64,000 nucleotides of DNA from a virus. Below are positions 26,466-34,891 of the stretch, piece by piece. The translations under genes were made by a program, and so were the position numbers. Where the stretch lies: the IMG/VR virus record IMGVR_UViG_3300044732_000704, positions 1 through 64,000 of that record. One strand, written 5' to 3'. The notes beneath the pieces were generated by a model. That model did not search any database and had not been told where the DNA came from. It saw only the letters and a list, made by a program, of their open reading frames with translations. Positions within the stretch are counted from its first letter, which is position 1. Each line of letters starts with the position of its first letter.

Positions 26466-28346
26466 TTAGAAAAGATTGGTTACGTCTATTTCATCATCTT
26501 CACCAGCGGGATAATAATTATCCGTAAAGTCTGGTGGCTGTTGATTAAAGAATGTATTATAATTGTGCATTGTGTGTGTTTGCAAGTCATAATACCAACT
26601 TCCAACTACACCCGTTACCCCTGTCCAACGACACTTACCTAATGTTACTTTAGTTGTGTTTTGAACTATAGGATCTTCTGCGTATTTTGAACGATTTAAG
26701 AAAATATTAGCCCCCGCACTTTTTGTTACGAGCGACAAGCCCGACACGTCATCTTCCGTAAGCTCTCGTTCAATACGCTTACCGTGTTTATCTGTAGATA
26801 CATTACCTTTTCTTACGTGACAAACACAAGAGAATGTAATACCGGATTTCAGCATGGTCTTCATCCATTTGATAAATGCTGTCTGTTCATCCCATGTAGA
26901 AGCATCAAACAAATCGTTAAGCGGGTCTATAACGATCAACTGACAGCCATGTTTCTTAATCAGCCGTTCAATTTGTTTCTTAACATTGTCAAGACTGCCT
27001 TCCCGATCATCTAACAACGCAAAACGTTCTTCTCCGAACTCGTTCATCTTTAAATGATTACGTGCTTCTACTACATGAGGTTGTCTGATAAACTCTACAG
27101 CTTTTTCTGGGGAATCAATCAAGTTAATTTTATACCCAACCTCACGGCTCAGCATTGCAATCATATACTGTGCAGCAGTTAACTCTAGACTAACGATCCC
27201 AACCTTATAGGGTGAAGTATAAATCCATTCACGAATGGCTTCGTTAACCGTAGTAGTTTTACCAGCGCCTGTCCCAGCGATCCAGTTTACCCAATAACCT
27301 AATGGGATTCCACCTGAGAATGCTTTTTGTAAATCAGACATAAACTCTGGTAACTTAATCTTAGGTCTGGATAACTCCGATTCCAACCCATCATCTGCAT
27401 CAATAGAGGAAATAATACCGTCATCGAGATAAGGTTTTGCACTGAAGAAGTCTCGCACAAACTGCTCTTGCTTTCCAGATTCTAACATCTTGTTAGGGTC
27501 TTTCATAGTCCACAATGCAATTTTTACTTTATCTGCTGGCAATACTTTGGCAATCTCTGCCATAGCTTCTTTACCTACATCATCGTTATCTAAACCTAAG
27601 ATAATATTCTCGAATAAATTACAGAAGTCATACTGAGCTGCAATCTGCTTTACTGCACTACCTTCCCCCGTAGTAGGGCTAACTACCGCGATAGGTTCAA
27701 AGTCTTTCTGCCCCCGTTTAATTTGATTGTCACGTAGCATCTGGAATGCGGCTACCTTATCTTCCTCTCCGCCGCAAATAAGTAAATACTTACCACCAGC
27801 TTTAAACTTTACCTGACCAGATAACTCAGACTTAATTCCTGTACGACCTTTGTTCAACATACCGAATTTCTTTGGGAAGATTCTGGATTTATACCCAGTA
27901 ACTTTGCCTTCGGAAGTTTCAGGATAGAACCGGACTACGGGATTACCTTCATTATCAAGTTTAGTTAAATGCCCGTAGAATTGGTTATACTCATCTTTTA
28001 TACCACGAATACCATTACCAATGTAACCAATTTCTTTAATGAAGTTGATGACTTCATCTTTAGTCATAGGTTCTTTTTTAGGCTTAGCGGTAACTTTGTT
28101 TGCGTTTACTACAACTCCACCTTCGATCCCCAAATCTCCAGCAATAGATGAGTTACCAATATCCGTAGATGAATAATATTGGCTACATGACCAACAAAAC
28201 CCGTCATACGTGACTACATCGTTTTCATCTGTGTGTTGATAAATCGCTAACCCGTCACTGCTATGACAGTCATGTTTATTAGAACACTCACTACCTATGC
28301 AGTGGAAATGTCCTACAAAATCCCCACTATCTTTACTCAACTGCAA
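26466..28346 (-). CDS. Primase-helicase, T7 gp4-like
   Basis: 626 residues. N-terminal zinc-binding domain with C-x4-C and CWSC pairs (residues 17-55). TOPRIM primase core (KYLLICGGEEDKVAAF ... ILGLDNDDVGKEA). C-terminal RecA-type helicase with Walker A GTGAGKTTT (Lys363), LIVIDPLND as Walker B and CVCHVRK. It makes primers and unwinds DNA ahead of the adjacent polymerase. It overlaps the small upstream gene by ten bases. Confidence 0.93.
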   Translation of the reverse strand: MQLSKDSGDFVGHFHCIGSECSNKHDCHSSDGLAIYQHTDENDVVTYDGFCWSCSQYYSSTDIGNSSIAGDLGIEGGVVVNANKVTAKPKKEPMTKDEVINFIKEIGYIGNGIRGIKDEYNQFYGHLTKLDNEGNPVVRFYPETSEGKVTGYKSRIFPKKFGMLNKGRTGIKSELSGQVKFKAGGKYLLICGGEEDKVAAFQMLRDNQIKRGQKDFEPIAVVSPTTGEGSAVKQIAAQYDFCNLFENIILGLDNDDVGKEAMAEIAKVLPADKVKIALWTMKDPNKMLESGKQEQFVRDFFSAKPYLDDGIISSIDADDGLESELSRPKIKLPEFMSDLQKAFSGGIPLGYWVNWIAGTGAGKTTTVNEAIREWIYTSPYKVGIVSLELTAAQYMIAMLSREVGYKINLIDSPEKAVEFIRQPHVVEARNHLKMNEFGEERFALLDDREGSLDNVKKQIERLIKKHGCQLIVIDPLNDLFDASTWDEQTAFIKWMKTMLKSGITFSCVCHVRKGNVSTDKHGKRIERELTEDDVSGLSLVTKSAGANIFLNRSKYAEDPIVQNTTKVTLGKCRWTGVTGVVGSWYYDLQTHTMHNYNTFFNQQPPDFTDNYYPAGEDDEIDVTNLF

Positions 28347-28624
28347 TACTCCTTAACCAATTTACAATACAACCAGAATGCACCCTTCACTTTCTCAAAG
28401 TCATTACTACGAATACCTGATAGATTGAAATCGTAAGCATTGCCATTCTTTGACTCAAGTATAGAGAAATAGCCACCATGTTTACCGTACTGATAATTTA
28501 TCTGACAAGTACCATATACACTGTCTCCTACTGTTACGGAGAATATCTCATTACTGAATACCGTTTCAAATCCGAAATATTCTAAGATGTCAAGAATCTG
28601 TTGACGTTTTTGTTCAATGGTCAT
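28337..28624 (-). CDS. Hypothetical protein
   Basis: 95 residues, alpha-beta, with no recognised motif. Ends ten bases inside the primase-helicase gene and starts inside the preceding small gene, so it is tightly coupled to the replication genes. Confidence 0.5.
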   Translation of the reverse strand: MTIEQKRQQILDILEYFGFETVFSNEIFSVTVGDSVYGTCQINYQYGKHGGYFSILESKNGNAYDFNLSGIRSNDFEKVKGAFWLYCKLVKEYCS

Positions 28625-28793
28625 TTGACGTATCCTTGTCTTTTCTCAGCTTCAACTCATGGTCAATCAAATCAATCTCTGCCATCACATCATTAAGTTC
28701 TTTAGACAAATCACGAGCTGTATCGCACCTCAAGGCTCGAAGGGCTGACAGGGTTTGAGTAGACAACTCTTTAATGCTGTTCACTTCCCACAT
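28614..28793 (-). CDS. Small helical protein
   Basis: 59 codons with AGGAG upstream; amphipathic helices (LSKELNDVMAEIDLIDHELKL... type). Its stop lies eleven bases inside the next gene. Unrecognised. Confidence 0.5.
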   Translation of the reverse strand: MWEVNSIKELSTQTLSALRALRCDTARDLSKELNDVMAEIDLIDHELKLRKDKDTSNDH

Positions 28794-28795
28794 GG

Positions 28796-29239
28796 TTATT
28801 CTCCTGAGAAATCTTTACGGTAATACAATGTTGGTTCATCACATTCTTCGTATCGAGAATACCCTAAGAATTCTGTATCTGAGTAAGGAGCAATCCATTC
28901 AAAGAACTGTTGAATCTCACCATCGTAGTTTTTAATGTCACCTTTACCTAACAACGACCAGCTCTCTGAAATGAAGTCATACGAAAGTTCAGCAACTGTT
29001 GTGTTTGGTGTGTAGTAAGAACCATTACAAAACAACCAAGGAAATCTGTTACTAAACTTTGATGTTAATTCTACGAACTTAGCATCATCTGTGTCAACAT
29101 CAGAATGATTGAAGGGTAGGTGGTGATAGTTACTCTTTTCCTTAACACTTCGAACCATCCCTTTCAAGACATACAACACATCTTCAGGGATGTCTTGTTT
29201 CAAATCAACATTCACAAAAATTTCGGTATACATCCCCAT
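28796..29239 (-). CDS. Hypothetical protein
   Basis: 147 residues from ATG 29239, seven bases after GAGGAG. Begins MGMYTEIFVNVDLK; the protein type is common in phages but of unknown function. Rich in aromatic residues. Confidence 0.5.
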   Translation of the reverse strand: MGMYTEIFVNVDLKQDIPEDVLYVLKGMVRSVKEKSNYHHLPFNHSDVDTDDAKFVELTSKFSNRFPWLFCNGSYYTPNTTVAELSYDFISESWSLLGKGDIKNYDGEIQQFFEWIAPYSDTEFLGYSRYEECDEPTLYYRKDFSGE

Positions 29240-29240
29240 A

Positions 29241-29477
29241 TCATTTCTCCTCAATCATCAATTGTTTAGGAAAGCTCATACTACCACGTTCTTTCCATGT
29301 CCACTCATCTTTGATTAGATGGTGGTAAATATAAAACACTTTACCTTTACAGGCCACCTGATACTCTTTGTAAGCACCATCACCATCCACAGCAGATATG
29401 GCAGCAATCTTATACTGCTTGTTCAGTTCTGTCAAGAACTTCTGTAATATTTCTGGCAAGCTGTTGAAATCAATCAT
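29241..29477 (-). CDS. Hypothetical protein
   Basis: 78 residues starting MIDFNSLPEIL at 29477; the start overlaps the stop of the upstream membrane-protein gene. A start at 29501 is possible but lacks a ribosome site. Unrecognised. Confidence 0.45.
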   Translation of the reverse strand: MIDFNSLPEILQKFLTELNKQYKIAAISAVDGDGAYKEYQVACKGKVFYIYHHLIKDEWTWKERGSMSFPKQLMIEEK

Positions 29478-29679
29478 TCTTGTTCCAAATGTGTTCAGCA
29501 AACAACAATGTACCTAACACGACAATAAACTCAAAACATCCATACCACAGATAATATCCATGCACTTCAGGAATATCTGGATTAGGGAACGTAAAGTTAA
29601 ATCCTGATACAGCCATGATGATAGCAACCATCACGTTCATAATTAGAAAAAACACTGTACTATAAGCTAAATTCTTCAT
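29470..29679 (-). CDS. Two-span membrane protein
   Basis: 69 residues with hydrophobic segments at about 5-28 and 44-63. Ribosome site GGAGG. Its ATG overlaps the stop of a truncated coding remnant left by the TnpB insertion. Confidence 0.5.
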   Translation of the reverse strand: MKNLAYSTVFFLIMNVMVAIIMAVSGFNFTFPNPDIPEVHGYYLWYGCFEFIVVLGTLLFAEHIWNKND

Positions 29680-29726
29680 TTCAATTCCTCCAATTCTTTC
29701 TCAACATTAGCTAACTGTTCTTTCTG
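29676..29726 (-). pseudogene. C-terminal remnant of a gene cut by the TnpB element
   Basis: Sixteen codons (QKEQLANVEKELEELK) ending in TGA that overlaps the next ATG. They are immediately preceded by TAA at the TnpB right end. It reads as the coiled-coil tail of a gene whose front has been lost. Confidence 0.45.
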
Positions 29727-29737
29727 TTATGACACCC

Positions 29738-29758
29738 TTCTCCTCTAATCAAGGAGAA
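29738..29758 (-). other. Right-end hairpin of the TnpB element (possible omega-RNA part)
   Basis: TTCTCC / GGAGAA with a nine-base loop spanning the tnpB stop, followed by GGGTGTCA. IS200/IS605-type right ends and the 3' part of omega-RNA are found in this place. Confidence 0.5.
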
Positions 29759-30797
29759 TTCCTTCTTCAAGACGGCGGTGCCCCGCCGCAGCAATGTTCT
29801 TAGACGCATTCACATCCCTATCGTGTTCTGCTCCGCACTCAGAACAAACCCATTGCCGTATTCCAAGACCTGCTCTACCTTTCGGACTACTGTCTGGGAT
29901 AATCCCGCAGCACGAACAAGTCTGGGTGGAGTATGCTTCATTAATAACTTCAAAAATCACACCTGCGTTAGCGCATTTATATTCCAATGTAGATTTAATC
30001 TGTCCCCAAGAAGCGTCTAAAACAGATTTTGCCATTTTAGTTTTAATAAGCTTCCGAGAACTAATGTTACCAACAAAGATTGCAGCACTGGAATCTACCA
30101 AACTGCGTGTAAACTTATGAATAGCGTCCTTACGTCTATTCTTTATCTTTAAGTGAATCGACCTCACTCTGTCTTTCTTATTAGCTCTTTGCGCTAATTT
30201 GAGCTTAGATTCTAACTCACGATACCAACCATTGTCAAGCTTTATTCCTGTTGATGTCACAGCAGCATCTTTACAACCTAAATCTATACCGATTAACTGA
30301 GTTCCCTTAGATTTTACAGCCTCGCATTCAACAGCAATGTTAAGATACCACCGACCTTTAGAATCTTCGTTAAATGAACCTGATTTAAGTTTGTATTGCG
30401 ATATATTATGACAATCCCAAAAGCTAAACAAAACACTATTAAATCTAATTTTACTATCAACCAACTTAATTGTTTGTGGTTGAAAAGGAATCCAACCTAA
30501 CGATCTACCACTTCCTTTGGTTTTCCTCCAACGTAGTCGACGTTTCTTAAATTGCCTACGTCGGGTGACATACTCTTTACTTACTTCTTGTATTGTTTGA
30601 GCAGGAATCCCAAGCTCTTTACTTGAACCTGCTGTGTATTTGTTTATATCAAATTCGGATAAAAACACCCCACGCTCTTTGATTGAGCGTGAGCTAAGTT
30701 CATTGATATAGTTCCAGACAAAATTCACATTAGCTGCAACCTTATTCAAATGTTTAATGTGTTTATCTTTCACCCTGAACTTTAATGTTTTTATCAA
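29745..30797 (-). CDS. tnpB: TnpB-like RNA-guided nuclease (IS200/IS605 OrfB family)
   Basis: 350 residues from TTG at 30797, seven bases after GGAG. The frame opens earlier (30839), but that part overlaps the upstream gene. N-terminal TLKFRVKDKH and NFVWNYINELS, RuvC-I GIDLGCKD (Asp172), zinc finger CSCCG ... CSECG and RuvC-III DRDVNASKN (Asp328). At the usual RuvC-II Glu position the sequence is FVGNISS, with no Glu. It is therefore either a rearranged active site or nuclease-dead. No tnpA nearby, so it is an orphan element. Confidence 0.85.
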   Translation of the reverse strand: MIKTLKFRVKDKHIKHLNKVAANVNFVWNYINELSSRSIKERGVFLSEFDINKYTAGSSKELGIPAQTIQEVSKEYVTRRRQFKKRRLRWRKTKGSGRSLGWIPFQPQTIKLVDSKIRFNSVLFSFWDCHNISQYKLKSGSFNEDSKGRWYLNIAVECEAVKSKGTQLIGIDLGCKDAAVTSTGIKLDNGWYRELESKLKLAQRANKKDRVRSIHLKIKNRRKDAIHKFTRSLVDSSAAIFVGNISSRKLIKTKMAKSVLDASWGQIKSTLEYKCANAGVIFEVINEAYSTQTCSCCGIIPDSSPKGRAGLGIRQWVCSECGAEHDRDVNASKNIAAAGHRRLEEGILLD

Positions 30798-30801
30798 TTT
30801 G

Positions 30802-31017
30802 TTACTCCTCCACTTGAATAAAATGTTCATCAACAACACTCTTATACATGTAATGACAAGATTGTTGATTGTTTTTAGGTGTATACAGCTCAGGGACGTA
30901 GGCAGATTCTTTTCCTACGTAGAAATCATACACATCTCCAGCCTTAAACGCTGGAATATTCCCACTTTCCTCAGATTCATTGAGCATCCAGAAATCTTCA
31001 ATACATTTAAATTTCAT
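30802..31017 (-). CDS. Hypothetical protein
   Basis: 71 residues, acidic and aromatic, unrecognised. Overlaps denV by four bases. Its last codons carry the ribosome site used by tnpB, which probably belonged to the gene that the element replaced. Confidence 0.5.
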   Translation of the reverse strand: MKFKCIEDFWMLNESEESGNIPAFKAGDVYDFYVGKESAYVPELYTPKNNQQSCHYMYKSVVDEHFIQVEE

Positions 31018-31408
31018 TGTTTGTCTCCAAATCTTTCTGCTATACGTTCACGGTTTAATCGCAATGCTTCTTGTGTAACAGTATACCCACCTAAGAATTT
31101 ATTGTCAATACCTTCAATTAAATCTTTACGTTCTACTTGCTGAATTTTATATCCACGATTACGCCACTCACCACACAGTAATTCGTATCTATCAGCGAGC
31201 CATTGTAACTTATCAGCGAAATGAGTCATGTGTCCTGTACCAAGCGTATACTCTTGTGGTTGTTTCTTCAGACGTTTGAAGTTGTAGTAATTTACACCAG
31301 TACCTTTCCAATTCTTTACAAGAGTGAATACACGGGGTAATTCACGTATTCGGCAAGTAAATGTTGTCTGGCCAACTCTACTGGTTCTACGGTGTTTATA
31401 CGTGTAAT
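31014..31408 (-). pseudogene. denV: Pyrimidine dimer glycosylase (T4 endonuclease V-like), frameshifted
   Basis: Two frames together match T4 DenV along its length. Frame 1 gives TRINTVEPVELARQHLLAEY; after one missing base near 31345 the next frame gives RELPRVFTLVKNWK, then YTLGTGHMTHFADKLQWLADR, RGYKIQQ and FLGGYTVTQEAL. The Thr after the start (nucleophile Thr2) and the Glu of AEYRELPR (Glu23 in T4) are kept. The start would be ATT after AAGGAG, because no ATG is present. Either a pseudogene, a sequencing error or a frameshifting gene. The C-terminal 71 codons alone form an open frame (31014-31229). Confidence 0.75.
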
Positions 31409-31418
31409 AAATCTCTCC

Positions 31419-32237
31419 TTATTTAATCCAATTATTTACTATTTCTTCGTAGAAAGGTTGCCAAGTTACCTCATCGAAGAAATCATCTATTTCAGTGAGT
31501 ATAACAAAGTTTTCGTGATGTTTCAATCCAGCATCAATCTTTACATCATTCGGATATACATTTAAAAGTGAGATAGGTTTTATTTCCACTATTGTATGGT
31601 AATTAGGTAAATAAAAATCCGGAAAGTAATGGTGAATTCTCCCATCAGCGGCCATGTAAGGCACTGCAAATTCTTTATTCGCTGCTGATATTACCTCAAT
31701 ATTAAACTTTTTACAAAACAACAAGAATTTTTCCTCATAAGATGACCTGAAGTAGATAGCGTCAACCCTGCCGCTCTTGTGCCAAGATTTTATATCAACT
31801 GCAACGTGAATACTCCTATCTAAATCTGGGTCAGAGTAACGTCTTAGCATAGTCTCTCTTAACCAATCTTTGGTCTTTTGAGTATGTTTATTAGTGCCAT
31901 TTATTTTCCTGTTTTCGGCAATCTTCTTACTATGTTCTGCACTTCTTGGGTCTTTTGGTCTATTTTTAGCAGCTAAAGAAATAGCTTCTTTTACTTCAAG
32001 CAATTGTGCTACATTTTCTACACCATACCTCTCAAGCATAGTGGATCTCAACTTTGCTTGTTTTGCTTTCTGGTCTGTATTCCTTATCCTTTTCTCTATT
32101 GTCTCTTTTGATTGTTTTCTACCAAGACAGGGGTTAGGTTTTGATTTTCTATATAGTGATCTGCACTCATCCGAACAAAACCTAGAGCGTGGTTTAAAAT
32201 GCTCAGTGCCACACCATTCACAGAAATACTTTTTCAT
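31419..32237 (-). CDS. Homing endonuclease, Vsr/EDxHD-like nuclease with zinc finger
   Basis: 272 residues. N-terminal zinc finger (CEWCG ... CSDECRSLY), NUMOD3-like basic repeats (GRKQSKETIEKR), and a C-terminal Vsr-type nuclease: FRSSYEEKFLLFC, HHYFPDFYLP, IVEIKP. This order fits the PD-(D/E)XK/Vsr family of phage homing endonucleases (I-Bth0305I type). It lies between a truncated gene and the damaged denV, implying that its insertion caused both. Confidence 0.78.
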   Translation of the reverse strand: MKKYFCEWCGTEHFKPRSRFCSDECRSLYRKSKPNPCLGRKQSKETIEKRIRNTDQKAKQAKLRSTMLERYGVENVAQLLEVKEAISLAAKNRPKDPRSAEHSKKIAENRKINGTNKHTQKTKDWLRETMLRRYSDPDLDRSIHVAVDIKSWHKSGRVDAIYFRSSYEEKFLLFCKKFNIEVISAANKEFAVPYMAADGRIHHYFPDFYLPNYHTIVEIKPISLLNVYPNDVKIDAGLKHHENFVILTEIDDFFDEVTWQPFYEEIVNNWIK

Positions 32238-32347
32238 TTAAACCCCTTAATTTTAAAAAGGTATTCAACAATCATTTTGACTTGATGCACTTTGTTATGA
32301 TCATAGGCAGCTTCAATTGGACATTTGTTGGTGTAAAACACGTTCAT
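32234..32347 (-). pseudogene. N-terminal fragment of a phage gene cut by the endonuclease
   Basis: 37 codons (MNVFYTNKCPIEAAYDHNK, then VHQVKMIVEYL) with a good ribosome site and promoter. The sequence resembles the start of a phage family with the pattern SP-xx-CA ... HVVKM-xxE-xxQLL, but it stops just after as it meets the endonuclease. Its TGA overlaps the endonuclease ATG. Confidence 0.6.
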
Positions 32348-32379
32348 AAGATTCTCCACAATCTGCTTCAATAAGAGCT

Positions 32380-32407
32380 ATTTTACACGAATGAGTGGTG
32401 ATGTCAA
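32380..32407 (-). promoter_or_regulatory. Sigma70-type promoter
   Basis: TTGACA (32402-32407), 16 bp, TAAAAT (32380-32385). Twenty-odd bases after a terminator hairpin, giving a terminator-promoter module. Confidence 0.7.
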
Positions 32408-32428
32408 TAGCAAATTGCAGATAAAAGA

Positions 32429-32450
32429 AAGCCCAGCGAATGCTGGGCTT
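32429..32450 (-). terminator. Rho-independent terminator
   Basis: AAGCCCAGC / GCTGGGCTT, loop ATTC, then TCTTTT on the - strand. Confidence 0.8.
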
Positions 32451-32457
32451 GTGTGTG

Positions 32458-32823
32458 TTACTCTACTTTAGTATCAGCTTGGTTGATAGCACTCTGAATC
32501 TCAGCAACAAACTCTTTACACTTAATCAATGCTTGATGTTCCTTCTGTTTCATCAAAGCTAAAGCACCTTCCTGAACAGTGTCAATGTTTGCTACAATCC
32601 ATTCCAGCAAACACTTATTAAAAGCTGCGTCAGTCTCCCAGTAATTTTGACCACCCGTTTGATATTGACCACAACGAACAAGCTTGATTGCTGAATGGTC
32701 AACAGAGATAGCGAAACTGTCTCCGCCCATACGACCACCACCACGTTTCTGCATAGTAGCCCAACGATCCGCTGTCTCGTAATTCCGTTTTGCTTCCAAA
32801 TAATCTTGATATACTTTACTCAT
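32458..32823 (-). CDS. Hypothetical protein
   Basis: 121 residues, helical N- and C-termini around a Gly-rich loop (QKRGGGRMGGDSF). GGAGG ribosome site at the end of the leader that contains element copy B. Unrecognised. Confidence 0.5.
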   Translation of the reverse strand: MSKVYQDYLEAKRNYETADRWATMQKRGGGRMGGDSFAISVDHSAIKLVRCGQYQTGGQNYWETDAAFNKCLLEWIVANIDTVQEGALALMKQKEHQALIKCKEFVAEIQSAINQADTKVE

Positions 32824-32875
32824 TTAAAACCTCCTACAACAGCCTATCGGCTGGCAGCAAACATTGCTACAATCG

Positions 32876-32956
32876 TCTACAATCAATTATCTGTGTTCAC
32901 CCACATCAACACACCCTTTCACCTAAATAATCGCTTAGAATGAACCCTAGAGCGTT
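32876..32956. repeat. Structured intergenic element, copy B
   Basis: Shared blocks CTACAATCAATTAT (32877-32890), AATAATCGCTTA and CCTAGAGCGTT (32946-32956); the outer arms pair imperfectly here. On the - strand it lies in the leader of 32458-32823. Confidence 0.6.
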
Positions 32957-32990
32957 TTAGAGAGGAATAGGGTGCTTGTCGGAATGTTTA

Positions 32991-33221
32991 TCATTCCACC
33001 TCCATCAAAGTGTCTTTCCAATCCATCCCTTCAAGGTCTACTTTAACCACTAAATGACTCCACTGCTCCCAATCGTAACACCACCCAAGATCATCATAGA
33101 ACATAGGTTTCTGGTTGGAAGCATAAACATTACCTTCTTTTGATGTAACTAAATATTTAGTATCGTCGGTGACGTTAATCAGAACACCGAAGTAGTTTAC
33201 TGTTTTTCCTAGTAATTTCAT
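32991..33221 (-). CDS. Hypothetical protein
   Basis: 76 residues, beta-rich and Trp-rich (WCYDWEQWSH). Own promoter upstream. Unrecognised. Confidence 0.5.
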   Translation of the reverse strand: MKLLGKTVNYFGVLINVTDDTKYLVTSKEGNVYASNQKPMFYDDLGWCYDWEQWSHLVVKVDLEGMDWKDTLMEVE

Positions 33222-33251
33222 CTCAATCTCCTCATTTGTTTCAATAGATAC

Positions 33252-33280
33252 ATTCTAATGCACATTATCTTGTGCGTCAA
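33252..33280 (-). promoter_or_regulatory. Sigma70-type promoter
   Basis: TTGACG (33275-33280), 17 bp, TAGAAT (33252-33257). A short palindrome GCACA/TGTGC lies in the spacer. Follows the terminator at 33311-33332 with the same linker as the 9215 promoter. Confidence 0.7.
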
Positions 33281-33310
33281 GCATTATTTCACTTTATTTT
33301 AGGCAATAAA

Positions 33311-33332
33311 AAGCCCAGCGAATGCTGGGCTT
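33311..33332 (-). terminator. Rho-independent terminator
   Basis: AAGCCCAGC / GCTGGGCTT with ATTC loop, then TTTTTATT on the - strand; the stem is identical to the terminator at 32429-32450. Confidence 0.82.
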
Positions 33333-33338
33333 AGGTGT

Positions 33339-33563
33339 TTATAAATTTGGATCAGTTAAAGCAGCTAGTGTTCGATCTAGCTCATAAGCTGTAATCAACT
33401 CACACAGTTTAATTCTAGGGCAATAACTGTAATAAGCTACAGTGAACCCCGTCTGTCTAGACATGAGGGATACACAGTGTTGTACATGGTCTAAATCCAT
33501 GTCAGCAATCAGTAGCTTTCTCCCATCACGAGTGTTCCAGTATGTGTTTTGTGGGGTGTTCAT
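33339..33563 (-). CDS. Hypothetical protein
   Basis: 74 residues (MNTPQNTYWNTRDGRKLLIADMD at the start). Overlaps the mini-polymerase gene by four bases, so it may be a partner. Unrecognised. Confidence 0.5.
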   Translation of the reverse strand: MNTPQNTYWNTRDGRKLLIADMDLDHVQHCVSLMSRQTGFTVAYYSYCPRIKLCELITAYELDRTLAALTDPNL

Positions 33564-34858
33564 AGCTCAGCACCTTTCGTTCTAACAACACAATTATTCC
33601 CACCAACAACCACTTCGTAAGCACGTTCCATAATCTTCACTGCCTTATCCTTGTATTTCTCCTGAACAATGATACTATCATGTATTGGGATCATGATCTG
33701 GTCGTCAGACAACACACGTTCAATAATATAATCCATCATCGTAGATTCTATAGCCATGAGGTCTAATGCACTATCACTAAAGAAATACGTGTTCACATAA
33801 TCATTTCTTTCAAGTAATGCTTCCACAACACGTCTTGCTACAGGGAAGTCAGGCCATTGACCTTCGTCCTTCGCTTGGTCAATCTGTTCTTTCAACCACT
33901 TCTGGTTCATTTCTTTGATTAGAGCAAACGTAGCACCTTCTTCGTCTTTACAGTTGAATAAACACATCAGACCAACCTTAGCCAATGAACGTACCACAGA
34001 AGGTTTATAACCTGATATAGTGATTCCATACGGGTCAAAGGACTTATCCAGTGTAACACCAACTAAATCAGCGGCAATCCGAGGAAACAATTGTCCATAA
34101 TCGCACTCAACTGTAGGTTCTCCGTTTATTTCCAGTTTAATACGTTGCTCACGATTAATCATATCACTTAATCCTGCACCAGACATATACACCCTCCCAC
34201 CTTCGTTAAAAGAACCATTGTTGTAAATCTTCTTAACTTGCACAGAATACTTATTATCCTCGATTCTAAACTCAGAGTCAACAAGTTTATAGTTAAATTT
34301 AGTTAAGAGTCTTACTAACTCTTTCTGTCTTTCCGGTAAACGTTTAGCTAACACATTACCTTTAGAATCTCTTACCTCAAGAACTGATTCATTTACAATA
34401 TCAATCTTATTCACAATAGAGTCTATCTCACTAATCCAGTGATCAGGGATCTCAATGTAGCTTGTCTCCCATGTCTTAGCTACCACTTTCTTTATAACAC
34501 CATCCCATTCCCAAGAGGTAACACCACCTTTGTAGAGGTTAAAATCATCCTGAGATGTAATGAAGTTAATCAGCACCTTCATATACGTGTAGCTAACCTT
34601 TCTACCTGTGTTGTTACCATTGTAGATAGCCGGTAATGAGTATACTGTCTGATCTAGTGCAACAGAGAACTTAGTCTGTTTCCTCTTAACTGCGTTGGCT
34701 ATGTTCAACACAAAGCACTTACACACCTTGTCTATTAAATCAAGCTTGTGTTTAGTAATCTTTATACCACTGAACTGGGTTAAGTATTTAACTAAACCAT
34801 TCTTTATCTTATCACTAAATGGTAGTAATTTCTTGTTAATCTTGTAGTCTAATATCAT
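33560..34858 (-). CDS. Stand-alone family A-like polymerase palm protein
   Basis: 432 residues. The C-terminal half carries polymerase landmarks in order: motif A-like VECDYGQLFPRIA (Asp253), motif B-like RSLAKVGLMCLFN (Arg290, Lys294) and motif C-like PIHDSIIV (His393, Asp394). HDS is the motif C form of single-subunit RNA polymerases, whereas DNA polymerases of the family usually have HDE. No exonuclease domain. Proteins with the GGR-x-Y ... R-x-x-I-xx-NG-x-x-x-V-E-D-Y core occur in phages and mobile elements without known function. It could be a primer-making or template-independent polymerase, or a degenerate one. Confidence 0.6.
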   Translation of the reverse strand: MILDYKINKKLLPFSDKIKNGLVKYLTQFSGIKITKHKLDLIDKVCKCFVLNIANAVKRKQTKFSVALDQTVYSLPAIYNGNNTGRKVSYTYMKVLINFITSQDDFNLYKGGVTSWEWDGVIKKVVAKTWETSYIEIPDHWISEIDSIVNKIDIVNESVLEVRDSKGNVLAKRLPERQKELVRLLTKFNYKLVDSEFRIEDNKYSVQVKKIYNNGSFNEGGRVYMSGAGLSDMINREQRIKLEINGEPTVECDYGQLFPRIAADLVGVTLDKSFDPYGITISGYKPSVVRSLAKVGLMCLFNCKDEEGATFALIKEMNQKWLKEQIDQAKDEGQWPDFPVARRVVEALLERNDYVNTYFFSDSALDLMAIESTMMDYIIERVLSDDQIMIPIHDSIIVQEKYKDKAVKIMERAYEVVVGGNNCVVRTKGAEL

Positions 34859-34891
34859 TAAATAACCCTTCTAATACTCCAATAAAAAGAC

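Noticed and set aside
30757-31143. + strand frame opposite tnpB and neighbours
   Set aside because: Antisense to three coupled leftward genes.
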